DNA from: Clostridia bacterium
GTDB lineage: Bacteria > Bacillota > Clostridia > Oscillospirales > Acutalibacteraceae
DNA: 64,000 nucleotides
Assembly: GCA_017450005.1 (NCBI GenBank)
Contig: JAFSYM010000104.1
Span: 27,127-91,126 of the forward strand
Direction of reading: 5' to 3'
Position 1 is the stretch's first letter; each line of letters starts with the position of its first letter. Under the pieces are notes generated by a model. It was not told the origin of the DNA. It did not search any database and was given only the letters and a program-made list of their open reading frames with translations. A program made the translations under genes and the position numbers. Shown here piece after piece: positions 57,854-64,000 of this stretch.

Positions 57854-60004
57854 TCATGCTGTCGGCGTATACACCAGCATGAAGCAGTGCGAGCGAATCT
57901 TGCCCTCCATGACCTTGCCGCGGAACTCGTTGCCCGTGACCTCCTTGCCGCCGATGTTCAGCGTGGAGACGTAGCCGATGTCCTCGCTGACCGCCTGGTC
58001 GTGCGAGACGATGCGAATCCAGCTTGCCGGGTCGCCGGTCAGCGTCACACCGAGCTTACTCTGCGCAATGGTCTTGAACTCCTCGGAGGAGATCGTGAAG
58101 GTCGATTTGAAATCGCTGACCTCGTAATCGCCGTAGCTCGGACGTCCGCCGTTCAGATACGGCAGCTGGCTGCCGCCCCAGACGTTGTAATACGAGGTGG
58201 TCTTGCCGGCGCTGATGGAATGGAACGGCGTCAGAGCGGTGCTGCCGTTATAGGCAAGGTAGAGACCCTGACTCACAACCTCGTCCACAACCTCGGTGCA
58301 GGTCGCGGAAGCCGTTTTGCCATAGGCGTTCGCGTCGGCGTTCAGACGGTAGTTGTTGTATTTTGCAAAGGTATACAGCGCAACGGCCTGCGCCTTGAGC
58401 GCCTCTTTGGAAAACGAACCGCCCATCTCCGTTTCCAGCGCGGAGGCGAGATATTCGCGGGTGTTGTAATCCGTGCCGGCATAGTTGATCGTTGCCGGAT
58501 AGGTGTCGCCGGTGACCAGCGTGGTGCCGTAGTAGTAGTTTGCGAGAATCTGCGCATAGGTCCAGCCCTGCTTGGCAAGATAATCCGCGCCGTGCTGGCT
58601 GAGTCCGACGCCGTGGCCGTAGCCGAACACATAAAACGTGAACGTGCCGCTTGTGGAGGGCGCGCTTGTCGTTGTTGTTGCGGCGGAAACATCGCTGGCG
58701 CCCGGTTCCGCCGGGGTCAGATTGTTGCCGGCCGGAAGGCTGGCGGATGAGGGCTGGGTCGTGGTCGTGGCGTCGCCGCCAATGTTGACGGTCGTCAGCG
58801 CGCCCGGCGCCGCCGTTGAGGAAAGCGACAGATCGCTCGCGGAGGTCGGCTCGGTGAACACAAAGTGCTTGAGCAGCGCAATCGGCGTTGCGATGGCGGC
58901 AATGAGCACGATCACGGCAAAGATGATGACGCCCTTGCTGACCTTCTTGCCCTTTTTCTCCTCGGTCGCAGGCGCTTCCTCGGCCGGTGCGGCTTCGGCA
59001 AGCTTTTTGCAGACCGTTTCGCACAAGACCGTCACGCAGTGCGGCAGCAGCAGCGCAAGATCGTCGGGGTTCGTGGTGTTGATCCGCTTGGCCTTTGCGG
59101 TTTCGCGGTCGGCGATGGCAACATAGGCGTAATAGACCGTGTTGCCGTCGTTTTCGTTGGAATACATTTCGGAAATAGCCGCGCCGAACGCCGCGTCAGA
59201 CACCTGGCGCGCCTGTTTTGCCTGCCGCAGCAGACGTGCGGACGCACTCTCCTGCAAATCGGCCTCGGTCTCCTCCTGCGGATAGGCGAAGTCCACCGTG
59301 TCCTCGATCTCCAGCAGCGTATCGCGCAGCTCATAGATCCAGTCCGTCACGGGGCCGTGGACCAGACAGATTTTTTCCTGCGCGCCGGAGAGCGCTTCCA
59401 GCATCTGCGTCACAGGCTCCACAAATTCGGGTTGTGTGGGCATCTCCTCGTGCAGCGGGGGCAGCGCGGTTTCGTTCAGTTCGGGCACGATCACCGCAGC
59501 CGGCGCTTCCTCTTCGGGCGCAAACATCAGCCGGATCACCGAGGCAAGCTCGGCGTCCATACGGTCGAAATCCAGCGGCAAAACGGTCAGTGTTCCGCCG
59601 GACGCACGCACGGTAAAGCCGCTGAACAGTCCGTCTTCGCTCAAATGCACATCGCATTCCAGCGGCACGGCGCAATGCGCGTCCACATCAAAATCGGCTT
59701 CCATCAGATCGTAGTGCGCCGTGATCTGCGTGGCGATCTGCGGCGATGCGATGGCGTCGAGCGCAAGCTTTGCAAAGATGACGTGCTTGACCGCGTTAAA
59801 ATCTTCGTTTTCGGCGGCAAGCAGCAGATCGTCTCCGTCCTCCAGCGCATAGAGCGCCGCGTTGAACATGGCCTCATAGCTTTCAAACGCGCCGACGTTG
59901 TCCTGCGTCAGCCCGTATTCTTCCATCGTCAGACAGATCTTATAGACCGCGTCTGCCGAAGCGGCGGACAGATTTTCTAAAGTAAACAGTTTCAGCATGG
60001 GCAA
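57854..60004 (-). CDS. Membrane protein with a circularly permuted SpoIID/LytB-type domain
   Basis: The 716-residue protein has a cytoplasmic part of about 350 residues that I do not recognise (acidic and Ala-rich), one transmembrane helix (GVIIFAVIVLIAAIATPIAL, about 353-375), an Ala/Ser/Thr linker and an extracellular SpoIID/LytB-like domain. SpoIID enzymes are lytic transglycosylases acting on denuded peptidoglycan glycan strands. In known members the EYLxGVVAAEMP...EALKAQAVAARTYA segment comes first and the GHGVGMSQWGA...Y segment last. Here GYGHGVGLSQHGADYLAKQG (about 462-480) precedes REYLASALETEMGGSFSKEA (about 512-530), which suggests circular permutation. The Glu of ETEM is kept. The gene follows the sortase gene by 6 bases (third gene of an operon). 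Confidence 0.83.
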   Translation of the reverse strand: MPMLKLFTLENLSAASADAVYKICLTMEEYGLTQDNVGAFESYEAMFNAALYALEDGDDLLLAAENEDFNAVKHVIFAKLALDAIASPQIATQITAHYDLMEADFDVDAHCAVPLECDVHLSEDGLFSGFTVRASGGTLTVLPLDFDRMDAELASVIRLMFAPEEEAPAAVIVPELNETALPPLHEEMPTQPEFVEPVTQMLEALSGAQEKICLVHGPVTDWIYELRDTLLEIEDTVDFAYPQEETEADLQESASARLLRQAKQARQVSDAAFGAAISEMYSNENDGNTVYYAYVAIADRETAKAKRINTTNPDDLALLLPHCVTVLCETVCKKLAEAAPAEEAPATEEKKGKKVSKGVIIFAVIVLIAAIATPIALLKHFVFTEPTSASDLSLSSTAAPGALTTVNIGGDATTTTQPSSASLPAGNNLTPAEPGASDVSAATTTTSAPSTSGTFTFYVFGYGHGVGLSQHGADYLAKQGWTYAQILANYYYGTTLVTGDTYPATINYAGTDYNTREYLASALETEMGGSFSKEALKAQAVALYTFAKYNNYRLNADANAYGKTASATCTEVVDEVVSQGLYLAYNGSTALTPFHSISAGKTTSYYNVWGGSQLPYLNGGRPSYGDYEVSDFKSTFTISSEEFKTIAQSKLGVTLTGDPASWIRIVSHDQAVSEDIGYVSTLNIGGKEVTGNEFRGKVMEGKIRSHCFMLVYTPTA

Positions 60005-60010
60005 CCTCCG

Positions 60011-62107
60011 TCAGCCGACTTCCCAGCGCGGGGTCTGCGCGTAAGGGTTCGTCTGCTTTTTCTTGCTGTAGTAAACCTGCGGGTAATGCGGCGCGTTGTT
60101 CAGCGTCGCAAGCGATGTATCGACCTCGCTGCTCTCGCCCGGGCGCACCATGCGCGCAACGACCACCAGACGCGCGTCGTCAAACACATGCGAGCAGGTG
60201 GAAAGGGTCAGAAGCTGATCGGTCGGCAGCAGATCCACGCCGGTGTCATAGAGCGAACGCTCCTTCAGCGCGGCAAAGTATTCGGTCTTTTTCTCGTCGC
60301 TGGAAAGCTGGTTGAAATAGTAGTTGAACACATAGCCGTTGTCGTCGGCAGGCACGGCGTTTGTGAGAAACACCGCAACGACCTTCCAGTTGTAATCGGC
60401 ATACATTGTGTTGAACGTGATGACCGGCGCCTTGCGGAAGCCGTCGATGTTCTGATAAGCGTCGAGTGCGCCGAAGATCGTGTGGTCGTTCATATGGTGG
60501 CCGTAGATGACCGTGTTGAAATCGAGCGTGGCGATGTTGTTGATGCAGCTGACGAACGGGCAGCCGTATTTTGTGCTCTTGCCCAAAAAGTTCTTGTTGA
60601 GATAATCCGCGTCGTTCGTTGTCTGCACAACGGGCAGGCTGGTGTTCAGTCCGGGGATCTCCAGATAGCCCGCAAAGTCGGAGTTCGTCGCGTAAAGGCG
60701 CGCATATTTGAGCTGCAGCCCCTCTGGGAACACAATGCCCGGAAATTCGCCGCGCAGCTGCGCCCATTGCTGCTCGTCGGTCAGATTGATCGTGTTGCCG
60801 CCGACCATCGGCGCGGCGACCTGCGTTTCCAGCACAAGATCGGAGAGCTGATTTTCCAGCTTCAGATTGTCTTTGTGCAGCTTATATTCCCGCGCAAGCA
60901 CACCGAGCGAGGCGAGAATGGCGAGGATGCTGACCGTCAGCACGATTTTGCGCGTCGGGCTCCAGGGTTTGCGTTCGGCCTGCGCTTTTGCGCTTTGCCT
61001 GTCCAGCTTCGCCTGTGCTTTTTCGGCTTTTGCCTGCGCCTTCTGTTCTGCTTTTTCGGTCTTTGCCTGCGCTTTTTGCGTCTGCGCATCCAGCTTTGCC
61101 TGCGCTTTTTGCGCTTTCGCGTCCAGCTTTGCCTGCGCCCTTGCGGCCTTTTCGGCTTTTTGTGCTTCTTCCAGCCGCAGCCGCTCTGCTTCGGCTGCTT
61201 CGGCCTCTTTTTGCGCGCGTTCTTTCGCTTCGCGTTCCCGCTCCTGCGCTTCCCGCGCTTCGCGTTCCTGTTCTTCGCGTGCTTTTTCCTCCTGCAGTCG
61301 GGCGGCTTCCTGCAGCCGGTCCTCCTGCGCCTTTGCGGCTCTTTCAAGCGCGTTTTCGTCGGCGCTTTCCCCAACGGCAACGGCCGGAATCGGCGCACGC
61401 GGCGGCGCAGCCTGTGCTGCACGCGGTTTTTCCGGTTGTGCTTGCGGCGCCTCGGGTATCGTCTGCGCCTGCGCGGACAGTTCCGGTTCAAATTGCGTCG
61501 GCGTTTTTTCCGACGGTTCGTCCGGCAAAACATCCGGTTCCTGCGCCACCGGCGGTTCCTGCGGCACATTCGCACGCTGCTGCACACGCTTTGCGTAGCG
61601 CGTATGGAACGCTTCGGTCGCCTCGTCCACTTCGCGCACGGCCAGATCGCCCGGCATCGGGTCGTCCTGCGGCAAGTCGTCCACAAGGCTGAATTCGTTC
61701 ACGGAAAAATTGCCCTGCTGTGCGGCGCGGCGGCGTTCGCGTTCTTCGCGCAATTCGTCGGGATCCTTCGCCTGAAACGCGATCCGCGTGCCGGGGTCGG
61801 GTGCAATGCGGCGCGGTCGGCCGCTTTTTTTCGCTTCCAGCGGTTCAAAATCCTCGCTCTGATAAAGAATACGCGTGCCGGGATCCTGCGCCGGGTCTTT
61901 CGGCGCGTCCTGCGGCGGCGTCTGTTCGCTTTTTTTCGGCGCCGGCTGTGCCGTTTGCTGGTTTGCAAGAATCTGCAGCAGCGCGGAAATCTGCTCCGGC
62001 GTCAGATTCGGCAGCTCTTCCGGCGCGGTGTTCGGCGGCGGAACCTGTGCGCCGGAACGATGTTCAGGTTGCGAACGGTCCGCGCCGTCCTCATAGATGA
62101 TTTTCAT
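60011..62107 (-). CDS. Class B sortase with a long cytoplasmic Pro-rich/coiled-coil N-terminus
   Basis: The 698-residue protein ends in a complete class B sortase domain: FAGYLEIPGLNTSLPVVQ, the catalytic YGHHM (His at about 537), LSTCSH (Cys at about 638) and RLVVVARMVR (Arg at about 650). Sortases join sorted proteins to peptidoglycan or to each other. A single membrane helix (IVLTVSILAILASLGVLA) lies at about 385-405. The part before it is unusual: about 270 residues rich in Pro, Glu and Gln, then an Ala/Lys/Glu/Gln coiled coil (AQAKLDAKAQKAQAKLDAQT repeated). Typical SrtB is about 250 residues with only a short N-terminus. I chose the ATG at 62107 because GAGGAG lies 8 bases upstream; a GTG at 62128 would include that site. 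It lies between cinA and the SpoIID-like gene in one operon. Confidence 0.9.
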   Translation of the reverse strand: MKIIYEDGADRSQPEHRSGAQVPPPNTAPEELPNLTPEQISALLQILANQQTAQPAPKKSEQTPPQDAPKDPAQDPGTRILYQSEDFEPLEAKKSGRPRRIAPDPGTRIAFQAKDPDELREERERRRAAQQGNFSVNEFSLVDDLPQDDPMPGDLAVREVDEATEAFHTRYAKRVQQRANVPQEPPVAQEPDVLPDEPSEKTPTQFEPELSAQAQTIPEAPQAQPEKPRAAQAAPPRAPIPAVAVGESADENALERAAKAQEDRLQEAARLQEEKAREEQEREAREAQEREREAKERAQKEAEAAEAERLRLEEAQKAEKAARAQAKLDAKAQKAQAKLDAQTQKAQAKTEKAEQKAQAKAEKAQAKLDRQSAKAQAERKPWSPTRKIVLTVSILAILASLGVLAREYKLHKDNLKLENQLSDLVLETQVAAPMVGGNTINLTDEQQWAQLRGEFPGIVFPEGLQLKYARLYATNSDFAGYLEIPGLNTSLPVVQTTNDADYLNKNFLGKSTKYGCPFVSCINNIATLDFNTVIYGHHMNDHTIFGALDAYQNIDGFRKAPVITFNTMYADYNWKVVAVFLTNAVPADDNGYVFNYYFNQLSSDEKKTEYFAALKERSLYDTGVDLLPTDQLLTLSTCSHVFDDARLVVVARMVRPGESSEVDTSLATLNNAPHYPQVYYSKKKQTNPYAQTPRWEVG

Positions 62108-62131
62108 TCGATTCGCTCCTCGGGGCACAAT

Positions 62132-63412
62132 TCAAACGGATAACGGTTTGCCGCCTGCCGGTTTGTTCGGAAATGCGGCGGCGTATTGATAGATCATGTG
62201 CAGGGCGTTCGACGCGAACACCGTGCGGTTATAATCGCGGCAATCGTCCTCGGTGTGGCCGGTATGCACTTCGCGCTTCCAGACACACGCGCCGTCGGTC
62301 AGCGCAAGAAAGGCAAGACCCGCGTCGCGGCCGTGTTCGTCTTTGCCGGGACCGGCAAGCCCAGTGACGGAAACGGCGATGTAGGCGCCGGACTGCCGCA
62401 GCGCGCCGATTGCCATCTGCGCTGCCACATCGGCACAGACCGCCGTCTGTTTTTGCAGTGTTTCGCGTTCCACGCCCAGCAGCCGCGCCTTGATTTTATC
62501 CGCATAGGAGACGATGCCGCAATGGAACACCTCCGACGCGCCGGGAATATCGGTCAGCCGCTTGGCGATCAGCCCGGCCGTGGCGGATTCCGCCGTGGCA
62601 ACGGTCAGCTTTTTTTCTTTGAGCAGCGCGACGACGGCTTCTTCCAGCGAAGACACGTCCACGCCGTAGATCACATCGCAAAGGCGGTCTTGGACCGTTT
62701 GCAGCACCGGCGCAATCAGCGCTTCGGCCTTTTTTTCGGTTTCTGCCTTTGCAGTGATACGCAGCAGCGCTTCGCCGTTTTTGGCGTAGGGCGCCACGGT
62801 GGGGTTTTTGTAATCGAGCAGCTCGCTCACGCGCTCGGCCATGGCGCTTTCTCCGATGCCGAAGGTGCGCACACTGTGCGACACGATCACGCCTTCGGAA
62901 AAGCGGCGCAAAAACGGCACGGCCGAACGCTCGAACATCGCTTTCATCTCGCGCGGCGGACCGGGCAGCAGCAGAACAAAGCGGCCGTCTGTTTCCATCG
63001 CGCAGCCGGGCGCGGTGCCGTTGGAGTTCGGAAACACAAGCGCACCCTCGGGCAGATCGGCCTGCTTTTCGTTGCTTTTCGGCATCTCGGCGCCCTTGTC
63101 GGAAAAATACGCGCGCATGGCGTCCAGGCTTTCTTTGTGGCGCACAAGGCGCTTTTTGCAAACCGCAGCCGCCGTCTCCTTGGTCAGATCGTCCTTGGTG
63201 GGACCGAGTCCGCCGGTGGTGAGCACAAGGTCGCTGCGTGTCAGCGCCAACCGCAGCGCTTCGGCCAGCCGGTCGGCGTTGTCGCCGATGACGCACTGAT
63301 GCAGCACCGGGATGCCCAGCGCGGACAGCCGGCGCGACAGATACTGCGCGTTGGTGTTGAGAATGTCGCCGAGCAGCAGCTCTGTGCCGACAAAGATCAG
63401 TTCTGCGGTCAT
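62132..63412 (-). CDS. cinA: CinA-family protein (MoCF-like domain plus nicotinamide-nucleotide amidase domain)
   Basis: The 426-residue protein starts with the CinA N-terminal domain (AELIFVGTELLLGDILNTNA, TTGGLGPTKDDLT, LLPGPPREMKAMF), an ADP-ribose/CoA-type pyrophosphatase domain in characterised members. The C-terminal domain (about 260-420) is of the PncC type that deamidates nicotinamide mononucleotide. Its signature reads AESATAGLIAKRLTDIPGAS, whereas most members have AESCTGG; the Ser and Thr are kept. VTGLAGPGKDE is also present. GGAGG precedes the ATG. CinA often lies near recA or pgsA; here it begins an operon with a sortase and a SpoIID-like gene, 24 bases apart, so the pairing is probably fortuitous or for co-expression. 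Confidence 0.93.
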   Translation of the reverse strand: MTAELIFVGTELLLGDILNTNAQYLSRRLSALGIPVLHQCVIGDNADRLAEALRLALTRSDLVLTTGGLGPTKDDLTKETAAAVCKKRLVRHKESLDAMRAYFSDKGAEMPKSNEKQADLPEGALVFPNSNGTAPGCAMETDGRFVLLLPGPPREMKAMFERSAVPFLRRFSEGVIVSHSVRTFGIGESAMAERVSELLDYKNPTVAPYAKNGEALLRITAKAETEKKAEALIAPVLQTVQDRLCDVIYGVDVSSLEEAVVALLKEKKLTVATAESATAGLIAKRLTDIPGASEVFHCGIVSYADKIKARLLGVERETLQKQTAVCADVAAQMAIGALRQSGAYIAVSVTGLAGPGKDEHGRDAGLAFLALTDGACVWKREVHTGHTEDDCRDYNRTVFASNALHMIYQYAAAFPNKPAGGKPLSV

Positions 63413-63433
63413 GGTTTTTCCTCCGGGGAAGCA

Positions 63434-63489
63434 GTGATTAGTGATTAGTGATTAGTGATTAGTGATTAGTGATTAGTGGTCAGTGGTCA
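63434..63489. repeat. Heptanucleotide tandem array at the end of the four-helix-bundle gene
   Basis: Six copies of GTGATTA (63434-63475) are followed by two of GTGGTCA (63476-63489). The stop codon of the four-helix-bundle gene (63473-63475) lies inside the array, as does its C-terminal TTDH. Confidence 0.92.
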
Positions 63490-63847
63490 GTTTTTTTGAA
63501 AGAACAAAAAGCATTTTACCAACCTCGTCCGAAAGGGCAAATGTCTTATCGATCTCTTCCTGTGCAACGCTTTGAAAAAGTCCGATTTCCTTCGCCAAAA
63601 GAAGTTGTGTTTCAAGTTCAGCGCGAGAACCGCGGGCAATACTCAAGAACTGCAAAAACTCTTTTTTAGATTGCCGCGCCTGCCCCTCGGCAATGTTGGA
63701 GGGGATCGAAACGGCTGCTCTGCGCATTTGATCGGATAATGCATATATTTCCTGCTGCGGCAAGTATTTGGTAAGCATATATACTTGCTTCGCAAGTTCC
63801 ATTGCCTTTTGCCAAACAATCAAATCTTTAAAGTTCGTAACCGCCAT
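63473..63847 (-). CDS. Four-helix-bundle protein (23S rRNA-intervening-sequence type)
   Basis: The 124-residue protein matches the four-helix-bundle family first seen in 23S rRNA intervening sequences: NFKDLIVWQKAMELAKQVY at the start, then LSDQMRRAAVSIPSNIAEGQ, FLQFLSIARGSRAELETQL and a final helix EVGKMLFVLSKKL. Related proteins include the Avd accessory proteins of diversity-generating retroelements, but no reverse transcriptase or 23S gene is in view. The function of free-standing copies is unknown. The ribosome binding site is AGAGGTGA. The C-terminal TTDH and stop codon come from a heptamer array. Confidence 0.9.
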   Translation of the reverse strand: MAVTNFKDLIVWQKAMELAKQVYMLTKYLPQQEIYALSDQMRRAAVSIPSNIAEGQARQSKKEFLQFLSIARGSRAELETQLLLAKEIGLFQSVAQEEIDKTFALSDEVGKMLFVLSKKLTTDH

Positions 63848-64000
63848 AAACCATCACCTCTGTGAAGTGTACCCCAAGTCAAGTACAATTTTGATTTGAG
63901 TGTATAGACAAATTGAAAAAATATGATATGCTGAAGAAGACCCGTCGGGAGGATAGGGCAACGCTGCGGAGCGACCCGAGCGCCCGGGCGGGGCGGGAAG
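63848..64000. other. Window end: leader of the four-helix-bundle gene and a GC-rich hairpin segment
   Basis: About 95 AT-rich bases are followed from 63942 by a GC-rich stretch with small hairpins (CCCGTCGGG; CGCTGCGGAGCG; GAGCGCCCGGGCGG) that is cut by the window edge. It could be the start of a structured RNA or another fold-back element; I cannot assign it. Confidence 0.35.

Noticed and set aside
63434..63489. GTGATTA array as a CRISPR or assembly artefact
   Set aside because: There are no spacers. Similar period-7 arrays with different units occur elsewhere in the window, so it is more likely a genuine short tandem repeat.
63473..63847. Diversity-generating retroelement accessory (Avd) locus
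   Set aside because: The four-helix-bundle protein is only distantly related to Avd, and no reverse transcriptase, template repeat or variable repeat is present in the window.

Overview
The window looks like chromosomal DNA of an anaerobic gut Firmicute, most likely a Clostridia/Oscillospiraceae-type organism. This is inferred from strong AGGAGG-type ribosome binding sites, consensus sigma-A promoters, a GC-rich codon choice, a CadC-like ArsR/P-type ATPase operon, a class B sortase, a SpoIID-domain protein, and many secreted proteins with InlB-type repeats, BspA-like leucine-rich repeats and CxxC modules. No rRNA, tRNA, CRISPR array or transposase gene was seen.

Layout. 1-1.35 kb: the 3' end of a ComF-type phosphoribosyltransferase overlaps tail to tail with a secreted metallophosphoesterase. 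1.7-4.5 kb: three small secreted proteins, partly related by a local duplication. 4.8-7.4 kb: a heavy-metal resistance operon (ArsR/CadC regulator, free HMA metallochaperone, P1B ATPase) with a consensus promoter and a 12-2-12 operator. 7.6-11.7 kb: an iron-containing alcohol dehydrogenase and an acyl-CoA ligase; the ligase is divergent from a TetR regulator, with two matching candidate operators between them. 11.75-14.2 kb: mnmE and an orphan secreted protein. 14.7-17.3 kb: a secreted protein of about 18 CxxC modules. 17.5-48.3 kb: one uninterrupted gene of 10,272 codons for a secreted giant protein (about 1.1 MDa) made of about 13 divergent helical repeats. 48.7-56.6 kb: a second giant secreted protein (2,612 aa) of InlB-like repeats, CxxC modules and Ig-like domains. 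56.8-57.8 kb: class II fructose-bisphosphate aldolase. 57.9-63.4 kb: a tight operon cinA, class B sortase, SpoIID-like protein; sortase and SpoIID-like protein both have very long cytoplasmic N-termini, and the SpoIID domain appears circularly permuted. 63.5-63.85 kb: a four-helix-bundle (23S-IVP type) protein.

Most notable: (i) the giant repeat protein; (ii) an aromatic, amphipathic C-terminal tail shared by three otherwise unrelated secreted proteins, none of which has an LPXTG signal; (iii) Tyr/Asp/Gly-rich segments that recur as linkers in the giant protein and as insertions inside an Ig-like domain and a CxxC module of its neighbour; (iv) several families of small fold-back or MITE-like elements in nearly every long intergenic gap; (v) heptanucleotide tandem arrays that supply the stop codon of two genes. 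The genes from 14.7 to 63.4 kb read as a cell-surface region. The link between the surface proteins and the sortase/SpoIID operon is an inference from proximity only.
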